NCBI GenBank assembly: GCA_903873585.1
Contig: CAIQOV010000037.1
Coordinates: 124,001 to 188,000 of the forward strand
DNA length: 64,000 bases
Reading direction: 5' to 3'
DNA from: an uncultured Rhodobacterales bacterium
GTDB taxonomy: Bacteria > Pseudomonadota > Alphaproteobacteria > Rhodobacterales > Rhodobacteraceae
Shown: one piece after another, positions 9,276 to 18,211 of the stretch
Layout: each line of letters begins with the position of its first letter
Numbering within the stretch: the stretch's first letter is position 1
Made by a program: the position numbers and the translations under genes
The notes under the pieces: model-generated
Told to the model about the DNA's origin: nothing
What the model saw: the letters and a program-made list of their open reading frames with translations, nothing else
Database searches by the model: none

Positions 9276-9766
9276 GGTTCGGGCATCAGGAAATGCGCGG
9301 CGGCTTGGGCAAAGGGCTTGGCGCGGTTGTCTTGCCAAGCCTCGACTTGCACCGTGGCATAGCGCCGCCCCCGACGTGTCACCGTGGCGCGGGCATAGGC
9401 ATCGCGCGGCAGGCCGGATCGCAGGTAATCGACGGTGAAGGTGATGGTCTTGGGCAGCGCGGGGAAGGTTTCGGCGGCAGGGTCAATCCGCCCCGCCTCC
9501 ATATCTTGCCACAGGCTGGACCAAGCCAGTTCGATAATCGCCGCCACTTCCAAAAAGGCCGCCGTCGCCCCGCCGTGCAGCGCAGGGATGGCCGGATTGC
9601 CGATGAGCGAGGGGTGAAAGGGCAAAATCGCCGTCAACTCATCGCCGCGCCGATCAAACCGCGCGCCCAGAAAGCCGATATAGGGCACGCCTGCCACCAA
9701 CCGTGCCAAGGCCGCCTCGCGCCGCGATTTCACAACCTCGACCGGTTCGGGGGGCTTGCGGGTCAT
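9272..9766 (-). CDS. PaaI-type hotdog thioesterase (first copy)
   Basis: A 164-residue hotdog-fold acyl-CoA thioesterase of the PaaI/YbdB family. The active-site region reads HPSLIGNPAIPALHGGATAA, with the conserved His-Gly-Gly at the start of the long helix and an Asn/Gly turn before it. It is coupled by 4-base overlaps to a second PaaI-type gene upstream and the MATE gene downstream. Substrate is unknown. Confidence 0.82.
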   Translation of the reverse strand: MTRKPPEPVEVVKSRREAALARLVAGVPYIGFLGARFDRRGDELTAILPFHPSLIGNPAIPALHGGATAAFLEVAAIIELAWSSLWQDMEAGRIDPAAETFPALPKTITFTVDYLRSGLPRDAYARATVTRRGRRYATVQVEAWQDNRAKPFAQAAAHFLMPEP

Positions 9767-10188
9767 GCGGGGGGCCTTTCCAGCGTGAAGGTGCCCGTGC
9801 CCATCGCAACGGGTCGGCTTTCGTCAGCATCGGTGGCCGTGACGCGCACAAAGGCCACGGTGCGGGTGACATGGTGGCAGACCGCCCGCGCCGTGATGGT
9901 CTGGCCGGGGGTGGCAGGGCGCATATAGTCGATGCGCAGATCGAGTGTGGCCGTGGCGGCAGGGGCCGAAGGATGGCACATGACAGCCGCGCCTGAAGCG
10001 GTATCCATCAGCGCCGAAATCGCCCCACCATGCAGAACACCCGTGGCCGGATCGCCGATCAGGCGGGTGTCGTAAGGCATGGTAATGGTGGCGCTGCCCT
10101 CTGCCGTCTCGGTCACGATCATGCCCAGACTTTGGGCATGGGGCAGCGATTGCATGACATCGCGCGCTTGGATCAATCGTTCGGTCAT
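9763..10188 (-). CDS. PaaI-type hotdog thioesterase (second copy)
   Basis: A 141-residue hotdog protein with DTRLIGDPATGVLHGGAISA containing the conserved HGG and the LMDTASGAAV helix. AGGAG lies 6-10 bases before the ATG at 10188, so this is the first gene of the thioesterase-thioesterase-MATE operon. It differs clearly in sequence from the adjacent copy, so the two may form a heteromer or act on different acyl-CoAs. Both options are inference. Confidence 0.82.
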   Translation of the reverse strand: MTERLIQARDVMQSLPHAQSLGMIVTETAEGSATITMPYDTRLIGDPATGVLHGGAISALMDTASGAAVMCHPSAPAATATLDLRIDYMRPATPGQTITARAVCHHVTRTVAFVRVTATDADESRPVAMGTGTFTLERPPA

Positions 10189-10424
10189 CTGAATCTCCTT
10201 GCACGCATTCTCGCCTGTCAGGGCGCAGGTGCAAGGGCTGTTTGTCAGCGCCCGTGCCGCAGTCTTTCCCTAGACCGGTCGCGCTTTGCCCCAATCGTCG
10301 AACGCCTTTGGCGGGGAGCCGTTAAACCAAAATGAAATCCGCAGGGCCCACCCCGCCCCAAGGCTGTGTTTTTTCTATCTGGCATTTAGGGGCGAGGCTT
10401 CGCCTTGGGCTTGGTGGCCCCGCC

Positions 10425-11291
10425 TTAGGCCTGCGTCAGTGCCATAAAGGCGGGCCAAGCTTCGGGGTCGGCTGCGGTTTTGTCGCGGCAAAAGGCGTTG
10501 CAAAAGCCAAACCGGCGGCCATCCATCGCTAGCACATGGGTCACGGCGCGGCCCGAATAGGGGCAAGCGGAGTTTTCGGCCTGCGTGCCTTCGACGGCAC
10601 GGGCCGTCAAAACCGTTGGTCCCGGCCAAGGGCGCTGGGGCCATGGGCGGCGGTAAAAGTCTTGGTCTGCGCCGTCAACCTGCGCCATGGCGCGCCAGCG
10701 GCGAAAAGAGGGGTGCGCCAGATGGGCTTGCACATAGTCCATCGCTTGGCGCGAAACGGGCAGGTTATAGCCTGCAATCCGCGCGGCCACCGGCGCATAA
10801 AAGGCGTCTGCGGCGGAATAGTCGCCCGCAAGCCACGCCCCGCCCGTTTGCGCCTTGGCCCAAGCCCAAACCGTTTCCAACCGCGCCAAATCGGCCAAAA
10901 CTTCGGCAGGTGGGGCGCAATCGGTATAGCTGACCCGCAGGTTCATCGGGCAATGGCTGCGCAGCGCGCCAAAGCCTGCGTGCATCTCTGCCGCCACCAC
11001 CCGCGCCACGGCCCGCGCCTTGGGGTCTTGCGGCCATATCCCCGCTTGCGGATGGCGTGACGCCAGTTCTTCGGCAATTGCAATGGTTTCGGGCACCACC
11101 ACCCCATCGGGCGTGCGCATTGTGGGGGCGGTTTTGGCGGGCGGATAGTCGCGCAGCATAGTGGGCAGCTCGTCACTATACAGCCGCGCCAGATGGGTTT
11201 TGACAGGAATGCCAAAGGCGTCAAACAAAAGCCAGCCGCGCAGCGACCAACTGGAATAGGCGCGGTCGCCGATCACAAGATCATAGGTCAT
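10425..11291 (-). CDS. Glutathione S-transferase with C-terminal Cys-rich tail
   Basis: The 288-residue protein starts with a thioredoxin-like GST domain (VIGDRAYSSWSLRGWLLFDA, then VPETIAIAEELA as the cis-Pro/Glu region) followed by an all-helical domain to about residue 215. A further 60 residues contain CPYSGRAVTHVLAMDGRRFG, then FCNAFCRDKTAADPEAW. That tail has the spacing of a small treble-clef metal site (C..C, then FCN-x2-C), like YHS/TRASH-type units. Ordinary GSTs of this group end near residue 215-230. The ATG has GGAGA upstream. The tail's metal binding is inferred, not shown. Confidence 0.8.
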   Translation of the reverse strand: MTYDLVIGDRAYSSWSLRGWLLFDAFGIPVKTHLARLYSDELPTMLRDYPPAKTAPTMRTPDGVVVPETIAIAEELASRHPQAGIWPQDPKARAVARVVAAEMHAGFGALRSHCPMNLRVSYTDCAPPAEVLADLARLETVWAWAKAQTGGAWLAGDYSAADAFYAPVAARIAGYNLPVSRQAMDYVQAHLAHPSFRRWRAMAQVDGADQDFYRRPWPQRPWPGPTVLTARAVEGTQAENSACPYSGRAVTHVLAMDGRRFGFCNAFCRDKTAADPEAWPAFMALTQA

Positions 11292-11330
11292 TCTTAAGTC
11301 TCCTATCTGCGCCAGACACTGGCTTTGCTC

Positions 11331-11897
11331 TTATGCGTTCGCTTCAAATCCCGCCGGAAGGTGCCCCTTCAAAACCATAGGCAACCCCGCCATGACACCT
11401 ATCACCAAGCCCGCCGCCCCAGCGATCTGCTGGTTCAACCGCCCCTGATGGTCGCGAAAGGCCCGTGCCAGCGCATTGTCGGGCACGATGCCCCAGCCCA
11501 CTTCGTTTGACACCACCACCACGGGGGCCTTGCACGCGCTGAACGCCGCCAAAAGCCCCGCGCATTCTTGGGCGACATCCGCCTCAGCCAGCACCACATT
11601 CGTCAACCACAAGGTTGCGCAGTCAAGCAAAACCACATGATCCGCAGGCACAGTTGCCAGCACCGCCGCCACATCGCGGGGGGCCTCGTGCGTGATCCAG
11701 TCGGTGCCGCGATCTTGCTGATGCGCCGCGATGCGTGCTGCCATCTCGGCATCCCACGCCTGTGCGGTCGCGATGTAATGGCGGGTCCGCCCGCTGGCCA
11801 TAACCAAGCGTTCCGCCAGCCGCGATTTGCCCGACCGCGCGCCGCCCACAACCAAGCTTAGGCTTGGCAATATTCGTTCGTTTTGTGATCCAATCAT
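11331..11897 (-). CDS. cobU: Adenosylcobinamide kinase / adenosylcobinamide-phosphate guanylyltransferase
   Basis: A protein of about 188 residues with the CobU/CobP P-loop LVVGGARSGKSRLAERL and the following RTRHYIATAQAWDAEM, HQQDRGTDW and NEVGWGIVPDNALAR motifs. It phosphorylates adenosylcobinamide and then transfers GMP in the late steps of cobalamin assembly. No other cob genes lie nearby, so it is isolated from the rest of the pathway. The start is uncertain: ATGs at 11897 and 11915 and a TTG further inside all lack a good Shine-Dalgarno. The region overlaps the proposed promoter of the divergent rpoH gene. Confidence 0.85.
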   Translation of the reverse strand: MIGSQNERILPSLSLVVGGARSGKSRLAERLVMASGRTRHYIATAQAWDAEMAARIAAHQQDRGTDWITHEAPRDVAAVLATVPADHVVLLDCATLWLTNVVLAEADVAQECAGLLAAFSACKAPVVVVSNEVGWGIVPDNALARAFRDHQGRLNQQIAGAAGLVIGVMAGLPMVLKGHLPAGFEANA

Positions 11898-11915
11898 AAT
11901 TTGGTCGCGTAACAT
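11886..11915 (+). promoter_or_regulatory. Candidate RpoE (ECF sigma)-type promoter of rpoH2
   Basis: TGATCC at 11886-11891 and TAACAT at 11910-11915 are separated by exactly 18 bases, 63 bases before the rpoH2 ATG. In Rhodobacter sphaeroides the RpoE-ChrR singlet-oxygen regulon, which includes rpoHII, uses promoters with a TGATCC-type -35 and about this spacing. The match is therefore to the expected regulator of this gene. No rpoE or chrR gene is in the window. Confidence 0.5.
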
Positions 11916-11977
11916 AATTACTGAATGCGGGCAAACACCAAGCCCGATCCGCCGCTGATCAATCTGGGACACCTGCC

Positions 11978-12856
11978 ATGGCGCAAGAACAATTTGCTGA
12001 CATCCGGCTGACCTCTAAAGCCCGCGCAGCGGCCCTTTTGGGGGCCGAGCAAGAGGCGAGCTTGGCCCGCGCTTGGCGCGACAACCGCGACAAAGCGGCG
12101 CTTGACACATTGATCACCGCCTATATGCGCCTTGCGCTGTCTATGGCCGCCAAGTTCCGCCGCTACGGTGCTGCCATGCCTGACCTGACGCAAGAAGCCG
12201 CGATGGGCCTGATGAAAGCCGCCGAAAAGTTTGACCCAGACCGTGGGGTGCGCTTTTCGACCTATGCGATGTTCTGGATCAAGGCGCAGTTGCAAGATTA
12301 TGTGATGCGCAATTGGTCGATGGTGCGCACGGGGTCGACCACCTCGCAAAAGTCGCTGTTCTTCAATATGCGCCGTGTCGAGGCCCGCTTGGTGCGCGAA
12401 GCCGCCGCCGAAGGCCGTGTGCTTGAGGGCCAAGATTTGCGGCAAGCCGTTGCGGTTGAACTCGGCGTGCCCTTGGGCGATGTGGCGATGATGGACGGCA
12501 GGCTTTCGGGCTCTGACGCCTCGCTCAACGCCACGCAAGCGTCGGATGAAGACGGGCGTGAGTGGATTGATGTCTTGGAAGACGATTCCACCCAAGCCGC
12601 CGACCGCTTTGCCACCACCCATGACCGCGCCGTTCTGCGCGATCATCTGACCTTTGCGCTGCAAACCCTGTCGCCACGTGAACGCATGATCGTGCGCGAA
12701 CGCCAGTTGGTTGAAGCGCCCCGCACGCTGGAATCCTTGGGGCTAGAGCTGAAACTGTCCAAAGAGCGTATCCGCCAGCTAGAGGCCGCAGCCTTTGCCA
12801 AACTGCGCCGCGCTTTGGAAGCCCAAGGTGCCTCCCCGCGCGAGTTTTTGCGCTAA
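11978..12856 (+). CDS. rpoH2: RNA polymerase sigma-32 factor, RpoHII type
   Basis: A 292-residue sigma-70 family protein. Region 2 shows LITAYMRLALSMAAKFRRYG, DLTQEAAMGLMKAAEKFDPD and VRFSTYAMFWIKAQLQDYVM. The next segment, NWSMVRTGSTTSQKSLFFNM, is the RpoH box that binds core polymerase. Region 4 ends with LSKERIRQLEAAAFAKLR. The MAQ...LL start and the WSMVRTGSTTSQKS version of the box agree with RpoHII of Rhodobacter rather than RpoHI. RpoHII directs photo-oxidative and general stress genes under RpoE control, which fits the candidate promoter upstream. The next gene, coaBC, starts 73 bases after its stop. Confidence 0.9.
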   Translation: MAQEQFADIRLTSKARAAALLGAEQEASLARAWRDNRDKAALDTLITAYMRLALSMAAKFRRYGAAMPDLTQEAAMGLMKAAEKFDPDRGVRFSTYAMFWIKAQLQDYVMRNWSMVRTGSTTSQKSLFFNMRRVEARLVREAAAEGRVLEGQDLRQAVAVELGVPLGDVAMMDGRLSGSDASLNATQASDEDGREWIDVLEDDSTQAADRFATTHDRAVLRDHLTFALQTLSPRERMIVRERQLVEAPRTLESLGLELKLSKERIRQLEAAAFAKLRRALEAQGASPREFLR

Positions 12857-12929
12857 GCCGTGGCCCTGCGCGCCAAGGGTTGAGTTCGCCCTGCGCCGCC
12901 CGTAACCTTGCGCTATCCAAGGGGGCCAT

Positions 12930-14126
12930 ATGCGAGCGGGCAAACGCGTTCTTCTGATCATCGGCGGCGGGATTGCTGCTTATAAAACCTTGTCCCTGAT
13001 CCGCCTTTTGCGTGGGCAGGGCTGCGCTGTGACACCCGTGTTGACCCAAGGCGGTGCGCAGTTTGTCACCCCCCTGTCGGTTTCGGCTTTGGCTGGGCAA
13101 AAGGTGCACACCGCCCTGTTTGATCTGACCGACGAATCCGAGATGGGCCATATCGAACTGTCGCGCAGCGCTGATCTGATTGTGGTCGCCCCTGCCACCG
13201 CTGATCTGATGGCCAAGATGGCAACCGGTCGGGCTGATGATTTGGCATCGACCCTGCTTTTGGCCACCGACACCCCCGTTCTGCTCGCCCCCGCTATGAA
13301 CGTGCGGATGTGGCAACACCCCGCCACCCAGCGCAATCTGGCCACCCTGCGGGCTGACGGCATCCGCTTTGTCGGGCCGGATGAGGGCGAGATGGCCTGC
13401 GGCGAATACGGCCCCGGTCGCATGGCCGAGCCTGAGGCGATCTTGGCCGCCATTCGCGCCATGCTGGTGCAAGGCCCGCTGGCAGGTCAGCATGTCATCG
13501 TCACCTCTGGCCCCACGCAGGAACCGATTGACCCTGTGCGCTACATCGCCAACCGATCCTCTGGCGCGCAGGGGGCGGCGATTGCGGCGGCGCTGCGCGA
13601 TTTGGGCGCTTCGGTGACATTTGTGACGGGGCCTGCCGCCGTGCCTGCGCCAGACGGTGTGCGCGTGGTGGCAGTGGAAACCGCGCAGGAAATGCTGGCA
13701 GCGGTTGAGGCCGCTTTGCCCGCAAGTGCCGCTGTTTTTGCGGCGGCCGTGGCGGATTGGCGGGTGCTGAATGCCGCGACCTCCAAGGTCAAGAAAGACG
13801 GCACGGGCCAAGCACCTGCTTTGCAGTTTGCTGAGAACCCCGACATTCTGGCCACGATCTGCCGTGGCGATATGCGCCCCAAACTGGTCGTGGGCTTTGC
13901 CGCTGAAACCGATGACGTGCTGGCCCATGCCCGCGCCAAGCGGCTGCGCAAAGGGTGCGACTGGATTGTGGCCAACGATGTATCACCCCATACCGGCATC
14001 ATGGGCGGGGCGGAAAACAGCGTGACCCTGATCAGCGCTGGGGGTGAGGAAACTTGGCCGCGCATGGCCAAAGACGCCGTAGCCGCGAAACTCGCTGCCC
14101 GTATTGCGCAGGCCCTGCATGACTGA
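12930..14126 (+). CDS. coaBC: Phosphopantothenoylcysteine decarboxylase / phosphopantothenate-cysteine ligase
   Basis: The 398-residue bifunctional enzyme makes 4'-phosphopantetheine for coenzyme A. The N-terminal flavoprotein half has [14 protein letters not shown] (about 11-24), [18 protein letters not shown], the substrate-binding PAMNVRMW and the catalytic Cys in [14 protein letters not shown] (near residue 158). The ligase half has [20 protein letters not shown] (about 190-209) and AAVADWRV. It overlaps dut by 8 bases. The order coaBC-dut-moeB is common in Rhodobacterales. Confidence 0.95.
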   Translation: MRAGKRVLLIIGGGIAAYKTLSLIRLLRGQGCAVTPVLTQGGAQFVTPLSVSALAGQKVHTALFDLTDESEMGHIELSRSADLIVVAPATADLMAKMATGRADDLASTLLLATDTPVLLAPAMNVRMWQHPATQRNLATLRADGIRFVGPDEGEMACGEYGPGRMAEPEAILAAIRAMLVQGPLAGQHVIVTSGPTQEPIDPVRYIANRSSGAQGAAIAAALRDLGASVTFVTGPAAVPAPDGVRVVAVETAQEMLAAVEAALPASAAVFAAAVADWRVLNAATSKVKKDGTGQAPALQFAENPDILATICRGDMRPKLVVGFAAETDDVLAHARAKRLRKGCDWIVANDVSPHTGIMGGAENSVTLISAGGEETWPRMAKDAVAAKLAARIAQALHD

Positions 14127-14592
14127 CGCGCCGCTGATCCATATCGTTTGGGAGGATTGGGCCGACCAATCCTTACCCCTTCCCGCCTATGAAACCGCAG
14201 GGGCTGCGGGGGCTGACCTGCGCGTGAACCTGCGGCCAGAAGACCGCGCGGATGGCCTAGTGCTGGCCCCCATGGCGCGGGCGATTTTGCCCACCGGCCT
14301 GCGCATCGAAATTCCTGCGGGCTATGAGGTGCAAATCCGCCCCCGCTCTGGCCTTGCCGCCAAGTTCGGCCTGACCATTCCCAACGCCCCCGGCACGATC
14401 GACAGCGATTATCGCGGGCCTTTGGGGGTGATTTTGGCCAACCTTGGGGCTGACCCTTACACCATCCGCCACGGCGACCGGATCGCACAAATGGTGGTGG
14501 CCCCCGTGGTGCAGGCCCGCTTTGCGGTGGTGGATGCGCTGGGCGACACCACGCGCGGGGCGGGCGGTTTCGGTTCGACGGGGCGCGGATGA
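14119..14592 (+). CDS. dut: dUTP diphosphatase
   Basis: A 157-residue trimeric dUTPase with all five motifs in order: [32 protein letters not shown] (uracil pocket), [10 protein letters not shown] and the C-terminal Phe lid [11 protein letters not shown]. It hydrolyses dUTP to dUMP to keep uracil out of DNA. The ATG at 14119 is preferred over a frame opening 15 bases earlier. It overlaps coaBC by 8 bases and the next gene by 4. Confidence 0.95.
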   Translation: MTDAPLIHIVWEDWADQSLPLPAYETAGAAGADLRVNLRPEDRADGLVLAPMARAILPTGLRIEIPAGYEVQIRPRSGLAAKFGLTIPNAPGTIDSDYRGPLGVILANLGADPYTIRHGDRIAQMVVAPVVQARFAVVDALGDTTRGAGGFGSTGRG

Positions 14593-15626
14593 TCGGGGTT
14601 TTGCTATTCATGGCGGGCTTGTGGGCCTTGGGCGCTGCCTTTGGCACCCCGCGCCGGTCGCGGTTTCTGGCGATGGCGGTGCTGTGGGGCCTAGCGGGCG
14701 TGGCGCTGGCCGCACTGAGTGCAGGCCAACCCCTGCGGCGGATATTGGGCGATGATGTGCGGGTGTGGGCGGCTTTGACGGTTCTTGCCGCTTTGGGCCT
14801 TGGCTATGCTTGGCTGCTGACCCGCCTGAAAGCGCGGGCTGTGACCGATCAGCCCAAGACCGCGACGACTGGCACCTTCGCCCCTGCCGAACTTGACCGC
14901 TACGCCCGCCACATCCTGCTGCGCGAAATTGGCGGGCCGGGGCAAAAGGCGCTTAAGAACGCCCGGGTTTTGGTGATTGGGGCGGGGGGGCTTGGCTCTC
15001 CGGCTTTGCTATATCTGGCGGCGGCGGGGGTGGGCTGCATCGGGATTATGGACGCCGATGTGGTCGATGCCAGCAATTTGCAGCGCCAGATTATCCACAA
15101 AGACAAGGGCATCGGCCTTGCCAAAGTGCAATCCGCGCGCGACGCGATTTTGGCGCTGAACCCCTATGTCACGGTGCGCCCCTATCAGCGCCGGTTTGAT
15201 GCTGACACGGCAACGGTGCTGCAAGACTATGATCTGGTGCTGGACGGGTCAGACAATTTCGACACGCGCTATCTGGTCAACAAGATGGCCGCACAGGCGG
15301 GGGTTCCCCTAATCTCAGCCGCGATCACCCAGTGGGAGGGGCAGATTTCGCTGTACGATCCCGCGCACGGAACGCCCTGCTACGAATGCATCTTCCCCGA
15401 CCGCCCCGCGCCCGGCCTTGTGCCCACCTGTGCCGAGGCGGGGGTGGCGGCCCCCTTGCCCGGCGTGATCGGGGCCATGATGGCGATGGAGGCCGTGAAG
15501 CACATCACCCAAGCGGGCCTAACCCTGCGCGGGCGCTTGTTGATCCACGATGCGCTTTATGCCGAAACGCGGGTGATCGAGATCACCCAGCGTTCAGATT
15601 GCCCTGTGTGCGGCGTGGGCCACTAA
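14589..15626 (+). CDS. moeB: MoeB/ThiF/HesA-type E1 adenylyltransferase with N-terminal membrane segments
   Basis: The 345-residue protein has three hydrophobic stretches in its first 80 residues ([47 protein letters not shown]) and then a full E1 domain. The E1 part shows [17 protein letters not shown], nucleotide motif [33 protein letters not shown], and the zinc cysteines CYEC and CPVC near the C terminus. E1 proteins of this family adenylate the C-terminal glycine of MoaD or ThiS for sulfur transfer. MoeB usually lacks membrane helices, so membrane attachment is notable. No MoaD or ThiS gene is adjacent. Confidence 0.88.
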   Translation: MIGVLLFMAGLWALGAAFGTPRRSRFLAMAVLWGLAGVALAALSAGQPLRRILGDDVRVWAALTVLAALGLGYAWLLTRLKARAVTDQPKTATTGTFAPAELDRYARHILLREIGGPGQKALKNARVLVIGAGGLGSPALLYLAAAGVGCIGIMDADVVDASNLQRQIIHKDKGIGLAKVQSARDAILALNPYVTVRPYQRRFDADTATVLQDYDLVLDGSDNFDTRYLVNKMAAQAGVPLISAAITQWEGQISLYDPAHGTPCYECIFPDRPAPGLVPTCAEAGVAAPLPGVIGAMMAMEAVKHITQAGLTLRGRLLIHDALYAETRVIEITQRSDCPVCGVGH

Positions 15627-15630
15627 GCCC

Positions 15631-16425
15631 TTAGCCGAACTTGTAACTGGACGCCGTCACACCGCCAAAGACATTGGCGTCGTGATAGACCCTCAAAGCC
15701 ACGTCATCCTCTGCCGCGCCCAAGGCGGCAAACAGCGGCACAAGGTGGTCTTCTTGCGCGTGGCAGGTGCGGGCATAGGGCGCGCTTTCCCAATCAAGCA
15801 GCGCTTGGGTGCGCGCTTTGCCTGTCTTGGCCATCGTATCGGCCAACCAAGCGTCAAAGGCGGCAGAGGGCACTTTCGCCCCCGGCCCGAACAGGCGCAG
15901 GTTGTGATAGCTTAGGCCCGATCCCACGATCAACACACCCTCATCGCGCAAGGGTGCCAAGGCACGGCCCAGCGCGAAATGGGCGGCGGGGTTGTAGCCG
16001 TGTTGCAGCGAGACTTGGTAAATCGGCACCTCGGCCTTGGGATACATCACATAGGCGGGGGCAAAGGTGCCGTGATCAAAGCCGCGCTTGGCATCCAAAG
16101 CGACCGGAAGGCCCGCCGCTTTGATCAGCTCTGCCGTGCGCTGGGCAATCTGCGGCGCGCCGGGGGCGGGGTAGACGATTTTGTAGGTTTCAGGCGGAAA
16201 GCCACCGTAATCATAGACCATGCCGGGGGCGGGGGCGGTCATGACGGTGAAACTGTCCTCCTCCCAATGGCCAGAAACCATGCAGATCGCCTTGGGCACT
16301 TCGCCAATCTCAGCGGGCATCCGTGCGAGCGAGATTTCAAGGCTGGCCAGCATCTGGCGCATATTGGGCAGCCAAGGCCAAGGCCCGCCGCCGTGCGAAA
16401 TGAAATAGGTGGGAAGTCGGGCCAT
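15631..16425 (-). CDS. Extradiol ring-cleavage dioxygenase, LigB/DODA (YgiD) type
   Basis: A 264-residue class III dioxygenase. Metal and catalytic histidines are in ISHGGGPWPW (His near residue 11), VSGHWEE (near 52), FDHGTFAP (near 115) and QVSLQHGY. This set matches the 4,5-DOPA dioxygenase/YgiD branch, whose physiological substrate in bacteria is usually unknown. AGGAGG lies 8 bases before the start. The gene converges with the E1 gene, with a 4-base gap. Confidence 0.85.
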   Translation of the reverse strand: MARLPTYFISHGGGPWPWLPNMRQMLASLEISLARMPAEIGEVPKAICMVSGHWEEDSFTVMTAPAPGMVYDYGGFPPETYKIVYPAPGAPQIAQRTAELIKAAGLPVALDAKRGFDHGTFAPAYVMYPKAEVPIYQVSLQHGYNPAAHFALGRALAPLRDEGVLIVGSGLSYHNLRLFGPGAKVPSAAFDAWLADTMAKTGKARTQALLDWESAPYARTCHAQEDHLVPLFAALGAAEDDVALRVYHDANVFGGVTASSYKFG

Positions 16426-16582
16426 GGGGGCCTCCTTTCAAGGTGATCAATAAATGGCCCTGCGCATGGGCGCGCGCAAGGTGCTGGGGCGCAACCTGTC
16501 TGTGCAGCGGCGCTCAGGTCTTGCCCCTGCCCCTGCGATGCGGCCATAGTCGGCCATCGCTTCGTGACAGGGAGATCACAGA

Positions 16583-17368
16583 ATGAAACGCGCACCCCTT
16601 TTGGCTGGCCTTGCGCTGGCCTCTTTTGCCACCGTGGCTTTGGCTGACGGCTTGCCCGATATGGCGGGCAAGGAAATTACCATCGTCACCGAAAACGCCT
16701 ATCCGCCCTTGCAGTTCTTGGACAAAGACGGTGCGGCGATTGGCTGGGAATATGACGCCATCGCCGAAATGGCCAAGCGTTTGAACATGAAGGTCAAATA
16801 CGAAACGATTTCATGGGATGCGATGATCCCTGCCGTGTCGGAAGGCCAGTTTGACATGGGCATGACGGGCATCACGATCACCGATGAGCGCAAAGCCAAG
16901 GTCGACTTTTCGGATGCCTATATGCGCTCGCAAAGTGTGATGATGGCGCGCAGCGATGACACCCGCTTCACCGATGCCAAATCCTTTGGCGCTAACGAGG
17001 CGCTGCTGATCGGCGCACAGGCGGGCACAACGCCGTTCTACACAGCAGTGTATGAGGTGCTAGACGGCAACGAATCCAACCCGCGTATCAAGCTGTTTGA
17101 AACCTTTGGCACCAGTGTTGAAGCGTTGAAGGCGGGCGATGTGGATACGGTTTTGACCGATATGACGGCAGGGCAGGGCTATGTCGCCGCATCAGAAGGT
17201 AAGCTGAAACTGGTGGGAGAGCCTTTGGGCACCGAAGATTTCGGCTTTATCTTCCCCAAAGGGTCTGAATTGGCAGCCCCCATGAACGCCGCGATTGCTG
17301 CGCTTAAGGCCGATGGCACTTTGGACGCGCTGAACAAGAAGTGGTTTCTTGACTACAAGATGAACTGA
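16583..17368 (+). CDS. Amino-acid-type ABC transporter substrate-binding protein
   Basis: A 261-residue family 3 periplasmic binding protein. A signal peptide ends at about residue 21 (VALA). [28 protein letters not shown] and [25 protein letters not shown] are the usual elements of polar amino acid binders. GGGAG precedes the ATG by about 8 bases. The permease follows one base after the stop. The exact ligand cannot be read from the sequence. Confidence 0.88.
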   Translation: MKRAPLLAGLALASFATVALADGLPDMAGKEITIVTENAYPPLQFLDKDGAAIGWEYDAIAEMAKRLNMKVKYETISWDAMIPAVSEGQFDMGMTGITITDERKAKVDFSDAYMRSQSVMMARSDDTRFTDAKSFGANEALLIGAQAGTTPFYTAVYEVLDGNESNPRIKLFETFGTSVEALKAGDVDTVLTDMTAGQGYVAASEGKLKLVGEPLGTEDFGFIFPKGSELAAPMNAAIAALKADGTLDALNKKWFLDYKMN

Positions 17369-17369
17369 T

Positions 17370-18158
17370 TTGCGCCAGACGAAAGACGCAGACTTTCCTT
17401 GGTGGCTGGTGATCCTTGGGGTCACCGGCCTGTGGATGGGGTATGAGGTTTGGGCCTCGGCCATCTACAGCCAAGTGATGGGAACTTTGGTCAAGGGCAT
17501 TCAGGTGACGGTCGCGGTCACGCTGGTGGCCTATGGCTTGGCCAGCGCCTTGGGGTTGGGTTTGGCCGTGGCGGGGCTGTCGCGGTCTGTGGTGCTGCGG
17601 CAAGCGGCGCGGGTGTGGATAGAGGTGATCCGCGGTGTGCCAATGATGGTGCTGCTGCTGTATGTGGCTTTCGTCATCTCACCTGCCATGGTGTTCGCAT
17701 GGAATTGGGTCGCAAGCTGGCTGGGGGCCACCCCAATCACATCGCGCGATTTCCCCTTGATCGCGCGGGCCGTGCTGGCGCTGACCTTGGCCTATTCGGC
17801 CTTTCTGGCCGAGATTTTTCGCGCAGGGCTGCAAGCCGTCGACAAGGGCCAGATCGAAGCGGCGATGTCGCTGGGCCTAACGGGCTGGCAAAGATTTCGC
17901 CACATCGTCTTTCCCCAAGCCTTTCGCATGATCTTGCCGCCCTTGGGCAATGATTTTGTCGCGATGGTGAAAGATTCCTCACTCGTGTCGATCTTGGGGG
18001 TCGCGGACATCACCCAACTGGGCAAGGTGCAGGCTGCGGGGAACTTTCGCTATTTTGAAACCTATAACATGGTGGCGCTGCTTTACCTTGTGATGACGAT
18101 CGGCCTAAGCCTTGGCTTGCGCCGGATCGAGGCGCGGTTGAAGATGCACACCAAATAG
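17370..18158 (+). CDS. Amino-acid-type ABC transporter permease
   Basis: A 262-residue HisM/GlnP-type permease with a TTG start directly behind the binding-protein stop. The EAA loop reads EIFRAGLQAVDKGQIEAAMS (about 150-169), then GLTGWQRFRHIVFPQAFRM. Hydrophobic segments on both sides give about five helices. No ATPase gene follows, so the importer must borrow one encoded elsewhere. Confidence 0.88.
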   Translation: MRQTKDADFPWWLVILGVTGLWMGYEVWASAIYSQVMGTLVKGIQVTVAVTLVAYGLASALGLGLAVAGLSRSVVLRQAARVWIEVIRGVPMMVLLLYVAFVISPAMVFAWNWVASWLGATPITSRDFPLIARAVLALTLAYSAFLAEIFRAGLQAVDKGQIEAAMSLGLTGWQRFRHIVFPQAFRMILPPLGNDFVAMVKDSSLVSILGVADITQLGKVQAAGNFRYFETYNMVALLYLVMTIGLSLGLRRIEARLKMHTK

Positions 18159-18179
18159 GGGGCCAGCCCCCTAACCCCC

Positions 18180-18203
18180 GGGATATTTGGGCAAGAATGA
18201 AAG
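18180..18203 (+). repeat. Dispersed repeat GGGATATTTGGGCAAG, copy 1
   Basis: The 24-base block GGGATATTTGGGCAAG plus a variable base plus ATGAAAG recurs in opposite orientation at 48424-48447 with one mismatch. It sits right behind the stop of the permease gene. I recall similar GC-rich gene-end elements with ATATTTGGG cores in Rhodobacterales genomes. Because the element contains an ATG (18197), that ATG is probably not the start of the peptidase gene. Confidence 0.6.
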
Positions 18204-18211
18204 ATAAGCAG

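Noticed and set aside
8789-9928. A 379-codon plus-strand frame opposite the MATE and thioesterase genes
   Set aside because: Low-complexity Arg/Gly/Pro composition; the opposite strand holds three coupled genes with clear motifs.
12525-13928. A 467-codon open frame on the minus strand opposite rpoH2 and coaBC
   Set aside because: Its protein is His/Arg/Gly-rich without motifs, as expected from the complement of a GC-rich gene, and the plus strand carries two certain genes.
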